From NCBI GenBank assembly GCA_004322215.1, contig SCSM01000036.1, positions 91,443 through 155,442 on the forward strand: DNA of 64,000 nt. Reading direction: 5' to 3'. The notes beneath the pieces were generated by a model. That model had not been told where the DNA came from and did no database searches. It worked only from the letters and a program-made list of their open reading frames with translations. A program made the translations under genes and the position numbers. Shown in pieces: positions 18,801 to 26,789 of this stretch (position 1 is the first letter of the stretch; each line of letters opens with the position of its first letter). This stretch comes from Bacteroidota bacterium (lineage in GTDB: Bacteria > Bacteroidota > Ignavibacteria > Kapaibacteriales > UBA2268).

Positions 18801-18883
18801 GAAATAGCAAATAGATAATAGAAGATAGAAAATAGAAAATGGAAGATAGGAATTGAGAAATAGGAGATAGAATAAATGTCTTT

Positions 18884-18921
18884 CTGAACCTTGTGCTGAA
18901 TTTATTTCAGTATTGGTTCAG
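18884..18921. repeat. Nested palindromic intergenic repeat
   Basis: CTGAACC (18884-18890) pairs with GGTTCAG (18915-18921), and inside it CTGAA pairs with TTCAG around a 5-nt loop. A purine-rich, roughly periodic stretch precedes it (about 18801-18870). A related but diverged sequence is at 46128-46156. Confidence 0.55.
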
Positions 18922-18988
18922 TATCTATTTGAATTTATAATAAGGATATTGAAAAGAAATCAGCATTATAAAAAATAAATTATAAATA

Positions 18989-19585
18989 ATGACAGATATA
19001 GAATTAATAAAATGGTGTGAAGAAGAAGCAAAAGGAAAAAAATATATTACTTTTACTGAGGATATATTTTTGTCATTGAGTTTGGCTCAATCTGAATTGA
19101 TTGTAAAGAAATTCGGCTCGAACACTTTGCTTATGCTTCCTGAAAAGGAAATCAGCTTTTTCAATTGGCTGAAAGAACAAGCTCCCGAAGTCTGGGATGA
19201 CCTCTGGGGAAATTTAGAGATAGGCGAAGAGCTTTATACTGTTGCAATCGGGTTTTTACCCAAACTGTTGGAAAAGGCAAGAGGATTCCCAATTTGTGAT
19301 TTATTGAACAGCGACAATTATTATTTTACGAAATCTCATATAATAACTCCCGAATCGGAGATGATGCTCGATTCGGTTAAAGAACGTTTCATGGCTCATC
19401 AGCCATTGACTATCGGGCAATTGCTGATTCTTGAAATATCGGTTGCTCCGATTGATATTTGGCGTTTCGCTTACAATCATAATCTTAAAATCGAGGATGT
19501 GAAAAAAGCAGTTGAGAATCTTGTCGAAGATAAAGTGTTGATTCACCTTAATAAAGCAGAACATCTCGCCGCTTTTGTTGAATAG
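18989..19585 (+). CDS. Conserved-looking hypothetical protein
   Basis: I do not recognise this 198-residue protein. It is acidic, soluble and predicted helical, without signal peptide or membrane segments; conspicuous parts are a Trp-rich stretch (EVWDDLWGNLEIGEELY, about 71-87) and a C-terminal helix pair that could be a winged-helix-like fold (LTIGQLLILEISVAPIDIWRFA). It is 15 bp upstream of lysC on the same strand, so the two genes are probably cotranscribed. No function is assigned. Confidence 0.7.
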   Translation: MTDIELIKWCEEEAKGKKYITFTEDIFLSLSLAQSELIVKKFGSNTLLMLPEKEISFFNWLKEQAPEVWDDLWGNLEIGEELYTVAIGFLPKLLEKARGFPICDLLNSDNYYFTKSHIITPESEMMLDSVKERFMAHQPLTIGQLLILEISVAPIDIWRFAYNHNLKIEDVKKAVENLVEDKVLIHLNKAEHLAAFVE

Positions 19586-19600
19586 ACAATAAATATAATT

Positions 19601-20980
19601 ATGAAAAAAAGAAATTCAAGTATAATAGTGATGAAATTCGGAGGCACATCCGTAAAGAATGCTTCTGCAATGCAGAATGTGCTTGAAATTGTCAAATCAA
19701 GAAAAGAGCAGAATCCTGTCGTTGTGCTTTCCGCTTGTTCAGGGATAACAGATAAACTCATCAGGTTAATTCAGGATGCATCAAAAAAACCTGCAAAAAT
19801 AATGATGAAGGAAATTGAGGCAATTGAAATTCATCATCTCAATATAATAGAAGAATTAATAAGAAAAAAAGAAATAAAAAAGCATTGTTCCGAAAATGTG
19901 CAAAACATGATTCAACAATTGGTTCTTCTCGTTGAGGGAGTTTCTTTACTCAGAGAATGTACACCACGTTCTTTGGATGCAGCAGTATCTTTCGGTGAAT
20001 TGTTATCATCAACAATTTTTGAAGCGGCTTGCAGGGACAAAAAGCTTGATTCAGTGTTTCTCGATGCCAGGCATGTTATGAAAACCAACAGCGACTTTAC
20101 CCAGGCATCAGTTGATTTCAAAGAGACAAAAAATCTGGCAAATAAAAATATATATCCTTTATCCAATAAAAGAAAAATCATTATCACCCAGGGCTTCATT
20201 GGAAGTGATGATAACGGAGTAACAACTACTCTTGGAAGAGGCGGTTCCGATTACACAGCGGCGGTTCTGGGTTCAGTATTGAATACAGATGAAATCCAGA
20301 TTTGGACTGACGTAAACGGAGTATTATCAGCGGACCCGCGAATAGTTCATAATGCGGTTACAATTCCTGAAATGAGCTTCGATGAGATTAGAGAATTATC
20401 ATATTATGGAGCAAAGGTACTACATCCGGATACTATTAAACCTGCAATACTGCGAAAAATACCTGTCAGAGTGCTTAATACTTTTCATCCGGAAAATGAA
20501 GGGACATTAATTACTCCGGGTACAAAAGTAAAATCCGCAAGAATAAGAGCAGTGCATCTGAAAAAGAATTGTATTAATCTGTCTGTTGAAGTACCTCACA
20601 CTCAAAATCCTGAAATACAAGCATTTGAAATATTATCGCAGGTTTACAAATCCGGAATAAAAATAGTTTCAACTTCCATCGTTGATAATAAAATATTTGT
20701 CACAATTGATAATCCGAATGAATCTACTTATAATTCAATTAAGAATATATTATACGGATTTGATTATAAGATTGAAAATGTCAGTTTACTCTGTATTTGC
20801 GGTGTGAATCTTCTTAAAGATTCGGATATTTTACAAAAAGTCACAATTATTTTAAACAGGTTCGAACCGAAATCAGTATTATATGGTTTTTCATCAAATT
20901 CTTTGATTGTTTCAGTACCGAATGGAAATGGTGCTGGAGCATTGAATGCGGTTCATAAGTTGATATTGGATGATAAATAA
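19601..20980 (+). CDS. lysC: Aspartate kinase
   Basis: Aspartokinase phosphorylates aspartate as the first step to lysine, threonine and methionine. The 459-residue monofunctional enzyme has the KFGGTS motif (12-17), the catalytic-domain blocks SFGELLSS, TTLGRGGSDYTA and ADPRIV, and two C-terminal ACT domains (about 310-459) expected to bind regulatory amino acids. No homoserine dehydrogenase domain is fused. It follows the hypothetical gene by 15 bp. Together with dapA it supports an intact lysine/diaminopimelate route. Confidence 0.96.
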   Translation: MKKRNSSIIVMKFGGTSVKNASAMQNVLEIVKSRKEQNPVVVLSACSGITDKLIRLIQDASKKPAKIMMKEIEAIEIHHLNIIEELIRKKEIKKHCSENVQNMIQQLVLLVEGVSLLRECTPRSLDAAVSFGELLSSTIFEAACRDKKLDSVFLDARHVMKTNSDFTQASVDFKETKNLANKNIYPLSNKRKIIITQGFIGSDDNGVTTTLGRGGSDYTAAVLGSVLNTDEIQIWTDVNGVLSADPRIVHNAVTIPEMSFDEIRELSYYGAKVLHPDTIKPAILRKIPVRVLNTFHPENEGTLITPGTKVKSARIRAVHLKKNCINLSVEVPHTQNPEIQAFEILSQVYKSGIKIVSTSIVDNKIFVTIDNPNESTYNSIKNILYGFDYKIENVSLLCICGVNLLKDSDILQKVTIILNRFEPKSVLYGFSSNSLIVSVPNGNGAGALNAVHKLILDDK

Positions 20981-21048
20981 AACAAAGCGATTATAATTTG
21001 AAATATAATTTAATTTATTTATTTTAGGATTGTTATAAACTTAGTTTT

Positions 21049-21237
21049 ATGATGAAAGTCAAGGAAGTTATTAAACTTATTGAGAAAGATGGATGGGTGC
21101 TTGAAAGAATAAGAGGTAGTCATCGTCATTTTACTCATCAGACAAAAAAAGGTATTGTAACAGTTCCTGGAAAATTGAGTTCCGATTTGGCACCGGGGAC
21201 ATTAAATAGTATTTTAAAACAATCAGGATTAAAATGA
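21049..21237 (+). CDS. hicA: HicA-type toxin (mRNA interferase)
   Basis: A 62-residue protein of the HicA family, with the small dsRNA-binding-like fold: KEVIKLIEKDGWVLERIRGSH, then HFTHQ, VTVPG and PGTLNSILKQSGL. His25 in the GSH motif is the expected catalytic residue. The toxin cleaves mRNA and is held in check by HicB. Its stop codon overlaps the start of the next gene in an ATGA, typical of coupled toxin-antitoxin pairs. Two Met codons at the start (21049, 21052) are both possible. Confidence 0.93.
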   Translation: MMKVKEVIKLIEKDGWVLERIRGSHRHFTHQTKKGIVTVPGKLSSDLAPGTLNSILKQSGLK

Positions 21238-21485
21238 TAAATAGATATCTGATAATAATTGAAAAGACATCTACCGGTTACTCTGCATACTCACCTGATG
21301 TTGATGGCTGTGTGGCTGTTGGTGAAACTAAAAAAGAGTGTGAAAAGAATATGAAAGAAGCACTTCAGTATCATATTGAATTTATGATCGAAAAGGGCTA
21401 TGAAATTCCAAAACCAAAATCAAGAGCCGCTGAATTTATTAATTTACAATTTAAGAAAGTATCCCAAACTGCAGCAGTACTTTAA
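21234..21485 (+). CDS. hicB: HicB-type antitoxin
   Basis: An 83-residue HicB-like protein: IIEKTSTGYSAYSPDVDGCVAVG is the characteristic partial RNase H-like fold, followed by KKECEKNMKEALQYHIE. It should neutralise HicA and may repress the operon. The C-terminal tail is short, so a DNA-binding domain is not obvious. Translation is coupled to hicA by a 4-base overlap. Confidence 0.92.
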   Translation: MINRYLIIIEKTSTGYSAYSPDVDGCVAVGETKKECEKNMKEALQYHIEFMIEKGYEIPKPKSRAAEFINLQFKKVSQTAAVL

Positions 21486-21571
21486 AAACTATTATCTCAA
21501 TATAACTTTTCGTGTGGTGTTCGTGGGAAATATGCAAAGAGATTGACAAACTATAAATAATCAAATTTGTT

Positions 21572-21793
21572 ATGGATAAAAATGCATATAAATACGAAAT
21601 AATACTTTATTGGAGCAAAGAGGATAATTGCTTTGTAGCAGAAATTCCTGAGTTGCCGGGATGTATAAGCCATGGAAAAACAGAAGTTGAAACGATTGAA
21701 AATATAAGAATTGCTCAAAAGCTTTGGCTTGGCACAGCGAATGAATTTGGTGACCCGGTCCCTGAACCGAAAGGAAGATTGATTTTTGTTTGA
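21572..21793 (+). CDS. Second HicB-like protein, no toxin partner
   Basis: A 73-residue protein with the HicB N-terminal fold: YEIILYWSKEDNCFVAEIPELPGCISHGKTEVE. It ends soon after the fold, at PEPKGRLIFV. It lies 86 bp downstream of hicB but has no hicA of its own, so it is a solitary HicB, perhaps the remnant of a second pair or an extra antitoxin. It differs strongly from the neighbouring HicB, so it is not a recent duplicate. Confidence 0.85.
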   Translation: MDKNAYKYEIILYWSKEDNCFVAEIPELPGCISHGKTEVETIENIRIAQKLWLGTANEFGDPVPEPKGRLIFV

Positions 21794-21958
21794 TTAGGTA
21801 AAGAAATATAAATTTTGTCAAAATTCTCCGATATTTTATATTCTCTGCAATTATTCGTGAGCATACGCAACAAATCTGCAATTCAAACGTATTATTAATA
21901 TTTTTTAATTAAGATTATAGACAAAATTCATTTCTATTTTTAAATTTAGGTGTTTTTT

Positions 21959-24900
21959 ATGAGAAAAGCTGCAATTGTTACATTCATTTTATCATTTCTG
22001 TTCACCTGTGTTTCCTTTGCAGGTGAAGGAAGAATTCTACGATTCCCGAATGTGTCGGAAACGCAAATCACATTTGCTCACGGAGGAGATATTTATGTTG
22101 TTTCCAAATCCGGTGGATTGGCAAGAAAAATCACAAATTCCGAAGGATTAGAACTTTTCCCGAGATTTTCACCCGATGGGACACAAATCGCTTTTATCGG
22201 TGAGTATGACGGCAATAGGGAAATTTATGTTGTCCCAAGTACAGGCGGAGAGCCAAAAAGAATTACTTATAGCATGGACATTCCGGGTGTTGCCGAGAGA
22301 ATGGGACCAGATAAAATCATAATGCAGTGGTCAAACGACGGAAAGAAAATACTTTACCGTTCTCGCCACGAGATGTGGAACTCAATGTGCGGGAAATTGT
22401 ATTATGCTCCTTTGAACGGTGGGCTTCCTGAGGAAGTACCCTTACCAAGAAGTGGATTTGCATCCCTCTCCCCAGATGGTAATAAAATAGCTTACAACAG
22501 GGTATTTCGTGAATTCCGCCCCTGGAAACGCTATCGGGGTGGTCAGGCAGACGACATCTGGATTTATGATTTCAAGACCAAAAAAGTTGAGAACATAAGC
22601 AACAATCCTGCGCAGGACATTATCCCGATGTGGTACAAAGATAAAATCTATTATCTTTCCGACAGGGACCACAGATTGAATCTTTTCGTTTACGATTTGA
22701 ATACGAAACAAACAAAAAAGCTTACAAATTTTGACAAATATGATTGTAAATTCCCATCGCTCGGAGCTGGACAGATAGTATTTGAAAACGGCGGTTACAT
22801 TTACCTTATGGACCTTGCAACAGAACAGGCGAAGAAAGTTGACATTGAATTGGGAGATGACAATCTCGAAGCAAGAACAAGATTTGTTGACATTAAAAAG
22901 AATATTACCAACTTCGAGATTGCACCGGATGGTAACAGGGCTTTATTCGGGGCAAGAGGAGATGTATTCACTGTTCCTGCTGAAAAAGGGAATATCAGGA
23001 ATCTGACACAGACATCCGGTGTACACGAAAGAAGCTCTATATGGTCGCCCGATGGCAAATGGATTGCTTTCCTGAGCGATAAAACCGGCGAGTTTGAGAT
23101 TTATATAATTAAACCAGATGGCACAGAATTAACTCAACTCACAAATGATGCAAAATCATACAGGTACAACCTGAAGTGGTCTCCTGACAGCAAGAAAATT
23201 CTTACTTCCGACAAATCAATGAGATTGTATTATATTGATATTGATTCAAAAAAGGAAACAGAAGTAGCAAAATCGGATTATTGGGAAATTACTGATTATA
23301 ACTGGTCAACTGACAATAAATGGATTGCATACATGGATGCATTCGACAAAAACAATTTCGGTGTGATTTACCTTTATTCGCTGTCAAATGAAAAGAAATA
23401 CCAGGTTTCGGATGAATTCTTTAACAGCGCCGAGCCGGTATTTTCGAAAGACGGTAAATATCTGTTCTTTACTTCAAACAGGGATTTCAAGCCGACACTG
23501 GGCAACTTTGAGTTGAGTTATACATACAATGATATGACAGAGATTTTTGCTGTAACATTGCAGGACACGCTGCAATCACCTTTCAAATTTGAAAGCGATG
23601 AAGTAAAAGTTAAAGATGAAGCAAAGAAAGATGAAGACAAATCACCGGATAAGAAATCCAAAAAAAATGAAGATAAGGATGAATCCAAAGATATTAAAAT
23701 AGACCTCGATGGAATAAAAAACAGAATCTTTCAGTTACCACTACCGGGGGCAAATTACTGGCATTTAACATCTGTTAACGATAAACTTTATTTTATTCAA
23801 AGCGTGGAAGGTAAAGAACCGGTTTTGAAAAGCTATGACCTAAAAGACAAAGAAGATAATGAAGTCGGAAGTTTTTCAGGTTATGAAATTTCGAATGACG
23901 GAAAGAAAATTCTGTTTGAATCGCATGGGGATTACTATTTGACCGGGCTAAAAGAAAAAGTTAAACCTGACCAAAAAGATAAACTGAATCTAAGCGATTT
24001 GAAAGTCGAACTGAACAGGAAAGAAGAATGGACACAGATATTCAATGAAGTCTGGCGTCAAATGCGCGATTTCTTCTACGACCCGAATATGCACGGTGTT
24101 GACTGGAAAGCAATGCATGATTTATATGCCGAAGAATTGCCTTATGTAACACACAGAACAGATTTGAATTATTTATTAAGCGAAATGAACAGCGAGCTTA
24201 ATGTCGGTCACGCTTATGTAGGCGGCGGCGAAATGTCTAATGTTGACAGAGTGCCAATCGGTTTACTCGGAGCTGAAATCGAATTCGACAGCAAAACCGG
24301 TATGTATAAATTCAAAAAGATTTATGATGGCAGGAATTGGGATGAAGATACCCGTTCACCACTAAAGGACCCGGGTATTGATGTTAAAAATGGTGATTAT
24401 CTTATTTCGATTGACGGCATTAAGCTTGACGGTGGTATGAATCCTTACAAAGTATTGCTCAATAAAGCGAATAAATTTGTTTCGTTGAAAATAAATTCCA
24501 AGCCCTCAGAAGATGGAGCGAAAGAATATAATATCAAGACCATTTCGAGTGAGAAAGGACTTGTTTATTATAATTGGGTTGAGGAAAACAGAAGAAAAGT
24601 TGATTCGATGACAAATGGTAAAGTCGGGTATGTACAAATACCGGACATGAGCTTACAGGGATTGAATGAGTTTGTAAAATATTTCTATCCCCAAGTCAAA
24701 AAGGAAGCTTTGATTGTTGATGACCGTTACAACGGAGGCGGCTTCGTTTCTTCGATGATAATAGAGCGGCTTCGCAGAGTGATGACAATGGCTGCAATTG
24801 CAAGAAATCAGAAGTTTGCAGATACTTATCCTGACGGAGTTTTTAATGGACCTATGGTGCTTTTATTGAATGAAATTTCTGCATCTGACGGAGATTTGTT

Positions 24901-25228
24901 TCCGTATCAATTCAAGAAAGCCGGGTTGGGAAAATTGATTGGAAAGAGAAGTTGGGGCGGTGTCGTAGGTATCCGCGGTAGTCTTCCACTGCTTGACGGA
25001 GGGTATGTTTACAAACCGGAATTTTCGCATTTCAGCACCGAAGGTGAATGGGTACTTGAAGGAACCGGAATGACACCTGATATTGATGTTGACAATGACC
25101 CTGGACTGGAATACGAGGGTATTGACCAACAGTTGAACAAAGCAGTGGAATTGGTGCTCGAAGAAATTAAGAGTGGTAAATATCCAAAGATTCCTGCACC
25201 ACCGAAATTCCCGGATAAGAGTAAGTAA
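21959..25228 (+). CDS. Tricorn-type protease (S41 family), exported
   Basis: A 1089-residue protein with a signal peptide (ends near VSFAGEG), so it should act in the periplasm or outside. The first half is beta-propeller repeats of the TolB/tricorn kind (FSPDGTQIAFIGEYDGNREI, WSPDGKWIAFLSD). After a Lys/Asp/Glu-rich linker (about 540-580) come the C1 helical part, a PDZ-like part, and the S41 core with His751 in LNVGHAYVGG and Ser976-Asp977 in NEISASDGDLFPY. These match the tricorn triad region. It degrades peptides. The ATG at 21959 is preferred to a GTG at 21950 because TTTAGG then serves as ribosome binding site. Confidence 0.93.
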   Translation: MRKAAIVTFILSFLFTCVSFAGEGRILRFPNVSETQITFAHGGDIYVVSKSGGLARKITNSEGLELFPRFSPDGTQIAFIGEYDGNREIYVVPSTGGEPKRITYSMDIPGVAERMGPDKIIMQWSNDGKKILYRSRHEMWNSMCGKLYYAPLNGGLPEEVPLPRSGFASLSPDGNKIAYNRVFREFRPWKRYRGGQADDIWIYDFKTKKVENISNNPAQDIIPMWYKDKIYYLSDRDHRLNLFVYDLNTKQTKKLTNFDKYDCKFPSLGAGQIVFENGGYIYLMDLATEQAKKVDIELGDDNLEARTRFVDIKKNITNFEIAPDGNRALFGARGDVFTVPAEKGNIRNLTQTSGVHERSSIWSPDGKWIAFLSDKTGEFEIYIIKPDGTELTQLTNDAKSYRYNLKWSPDSKKILTSDKSMRLYYIDIDSKKETEVAKSDYWEITDYNWSTDNKWIAYMDAFDKNNFGVIYLYSLSNEKKYQVSDEFFNSAEPVFSKDGKYLFFTSNRDFKPTLGNFELSYTYNDMTEIFAVTLQDTLQSPFKFESDEVKVKDEAKKDEDKSPDKKSKKNEDKDESKDIKIDLDGIKNRIFQLPLPGANYWHLTSVNDKLYFIQSVEGKEPVLKSYDLKDKEDNEVGSFSGYEISNDGKKILFESHGDYYLTGLKEKVKPDQKDKLNLSDLKVELNRKEEWTQIFNEVWRQMRDFFYDPNMHGVDWKAMHDLYAEELPYVTHRTDLNYLLSEMNSELNVGHAYVGGGEMSNVDRVPIGLLGAEIEFDSKTGMYKFKKIYDGRNWDEDTRSPLKDPGIDVKNGDYLISIDGIKLDGGMNPYKVLLNKANKFVSLKINSKPSEDGAKEYNIKTISSEKGLVYYNWVEENRRKVDSMTNGKVGYVQIPDMSLQGLNEFVKYFYPQVKKEALIVDDRYNGGGFVSSMIIERLRRVMTMAAIARNQKFADTYPDGVFNGPMVLLLNEISASDGDLFPYQFKKAGLGKLIGKRSWGGVVGIRGSLPLLDGGYVYKPEFSHFSTEGEWVLEGTGMTPDIDVDNDPGLEYEGIDQQLNKAVELVLEEIKSGKYPKIPAPPKFPDKSK

Positions 25229-25243
25229 ACGCTGTCTGAACCA

Positions 25244-25266
25244 GGATTAAAAGGATTACACTGATT
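25244..25266. repeat. Left inverted repeat around the GxxExxY remnant
   Basis: GGATT, 6 variable bases, then GATTACACTGATT. The reverse complement of 25692-25715 begins GGATT and continues to GATTACACTGATT, so the dead GxxExxY gene sits between imperfect inverted repeats of about 23 bp. Confidence 0.6.
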
Positions 25267-25304
25267 GCACTGAATATACAATTAAAATATTTTCAATAAA
25301 TAGA

Positions 25305-25679
25305 ATGGAATTGAAATACTCAGAAATTACTGGTAAGATAATAGGAGCTGCAATTGAAGTACATAAAACTCTTGGGAACGGTTTTCAGGAAGTTATATAC
25401 CAAAGGGCATTGGAATTAGAGTTTCAGGAAAATGGAATTGATTTTGTCCGTGAATTTGAAATGCCGATATTTTATAAAGGCGAGCAAATTAGCACACGCT
25501 GTGTTGATTTTCTTGTTTAAAATATAATCAGTGTAGAAATTAAAGCTATTTTAAAACTTGAAGATGTACAGTTTGCACATGCTATTAATAATCTTGAAGT
25601 ATATATAACCTTGAAATAGGATTGCTTTTTAAATTTTGGATGCCGTAGTCTTAAAACTAAAGGATTGATAAGTTCCTAA
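25305..25679 (+). pseudogene. Dead GxxExxY-family gene (nonsense plus frameshifts)
   Basis: The first 71 codons give a typical GxxExxY start: YSEITGKIIGAAIEVHKTLG, GFQEVIYQRALELEF and STRCVDFLV. A TAA (25518-25520) then replaces the usual acidic codon, and the frame continues with NIISVEIKAILKLEDVQFAH before shifting near 25600 and again near 25632, where other frames give LEIGLL and RSLKTKGLIS. The intact family is about 125 residues and of uncertain function. No full-length product is expected. Inverted repeats flank it. Confidence 0.85.
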
Positions 25680-25691
25680 TTTAAATCCGTG

Positions 25692-25715
25692 AAATCAGTG
25701 TAATCTGATGAATCC
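25692..25715. repeat. Right inverted repeat around the GxxExxY remnant
   Basis: AAATCAGTGTAATC followed by TGATGAATCC; it is the imperfect inverse of 25244-25266. Confidence 0.6.
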
Positions 25716-25800
25716 GTGTTCTGACATTTAATTAAGGAGGGGACTTAAGGGGTGGTTTTTTTTTATTAAATTTATTCGCTTAATTTTGTAATGTAGATTT

Positions 25801-25877
25801 TGGTGATGGAGTTCACCGTTAACCGCTTAGAAAGCTGATGACTCCTGTTGTATAATAATTATATAGGAGTTTTTTTT
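25801..25877 (+). promoter_or_regulatory. Fluoride riboswitch (crcB RNA motif)
   Basis: The bases GGTGATGGAGTTCACC, AACCGCTTAGAAAGC and TGATGACTCCT are the conserved blocks of the crcB/fluoride aptamer. ACTCC (25841-25845) can pair with GGAGT (25808-25812) inside the aptamer. The same ACTCCT can instead pair with AGGAGT (25865-25870), which is followed by eight Ts and is also the likely ribosome binding site of crcB. With fluoride the aptamer pairing should win and free the gene; without it the second hairpin should terminate transcription or hide the ribosome binding site. The ATG of crcB follows directly. Confidence 0.95.
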
Positions 25878-26261
25878 ATGCTTAAAAATACATTATTAGT
25901 CGGTTTTGGCGGATTTATCGGCAGCGTTCTCAGGTATCTTACCACTTTATTTGTACATAAAATAATTATAACAAACTTTCCTCTTGGAACCCTGATTATA
26001 AACTTGATTGGTTGTTTTATTATCGGAATATTCTATGGTTTATTCGATAAGGGAAATCTGTTGTCACCGAATTTAAGGATATTTCTTTCAGTTGGATTAT
26101 GCGGGGGATTTACTACATTTTCCAACTTTTCGAATGACACCATCAATCTGGTTAATGATTCTGAACTTCTGTATTTAATGTTGTATATGGGATTGAGTAT
26201 TTTCGCTGGAATTTCGATGACATTTTTAGGCAAGAGCATAATAAATTATTTATGGAGTTGA
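25878..26261 (+). CDS. crcB: Fluoride channel CrcB/Fluc
   Basis: A 127-residue membrane protein with four helices, starting MLKNTLLVGFGGFIGSVLRY and containing the family blocks FPLGTLIINLIGCFIIG and GLCGGFTTFSNFS. Fluc channels form antiparallel dimers in the inner membrane and let fluoride leave the cell. The ATG at 25878 is right after the riboswitch; a TTG at 25848 lies inside the regulatory hairpin and is not used. The stop codon lies just before the DUF190 start. Confidence 0.96.
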   Translation: MLKNTLLVGFGGFIGSVLRYLTTLFVHKIIITNFPLGTLIINLIGCFIIGIFYGLFDKGNLLSPNLRIFLSVGLCGGFTTFSNFSNDTINLVNDSELLYLMLYMGLSIFAGISMTFLGKSIINYLWS

Positions 26262-26263
26262 CC

Positions 26264-26626
26264 ATGAAACTGGAAGGCAAATCGCAGGTTTTGAGAATTT
26301 ACATTGGCTCATTAGATAAAGCCGGTCACAAACCGATGTATGAATCAATAGTTCTCGAAGCAAAAAAGTTCGGCATTGCAGGTGCATCTGTATTCAGAGG
26401 TGTATTAGCTTACGGAGCCAACAGCATTCTTCATTCTGCAAAGATTTGGGAGTTATCAGCTGATTTGCCAATCATAATTGAAATGGTTGACCAAAAGGGG
26501 AAAATTGAAGCTTTCATTGAGTATTTATCCCAAAAATTTGATATTGAGAAATTTGGGGGTATGATGACAACTTATGAAGTTGATGTAATTACTTATAAAG
26601 CCCATAAGAACGGTAAAAGCAAGTAA
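26264..26626 (+). CDS. DUF190-family protein
   Basis: A 120-residue cytoplasmic protein with a PII-like alpha/beta fold: VLRIYIGSLDKAGHKPMYESIV, then GIAGASVFRGVLAYGANS and DLPIIIEMVD. DUF190 genes commonly neighbour crcB, so it probably belongs to the fluoride response, perhaps as a regulator of the channel; the exact role is unknown. I choose the ATG at 26264, with GGAG seven bases upstream; an ATG at 26252 overlaps the crcB end. Confidence 0.88.
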   Translation: MKLEGKSQVLRIYIGSLDKAGHKPMYESIVLEAKKFGIAGASVFRGVLAYGANSILHSAKIWELSADLPIIIEMVDQKGKIEAFIEYLSQKFDIEKFGGMMTTYEVDVITYKAHKNGKSK

Positions 26627-26695
26627 ATTGAATATTTTGATTATGATGGTAATATCATAATTTGCATCCTGATTTTTTCACAAATGAAATAATTA

Positions 26696-26761
26696 ATGAA
26701 TGATGAAATTTTAAATACCAACGAACTGACCTATTTCTTCAGCGAGAAATTTGAATTTTTA
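26696..26761 (+). pseudogene. 5' fragment of a lipoate/octanoate transferase gene
   Basis: From an ATG the frame reads MNDEILNTNELT, then YFFSEKFEF. The intact gene at 28040 begins MENQLLNTNELT, then SLFGEKFEF. The match covers about 21 codons and the preceding AATTAATG, then stops; the fragment runs into the start of the MFS gene. It is a truncated duplicate, with the MFS gene lying between it and the full copy. Confidence 0.7.
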
Positions 26762-26789
26762 ATACAAGTCATTATCGGGATAATTCATA

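Noticed and set aside
20855..20880. GGTTCGAACC-like sequence that recalls a tRNA T-loop
   Set aside because: It is inside lysC in frame, and no cloverleaf can be drawn around it.
25848..25877. TTG start for crcB
   Set aside because: It lies in the expression platform of the riboswitch; the ATG at 25878 fits the family start.
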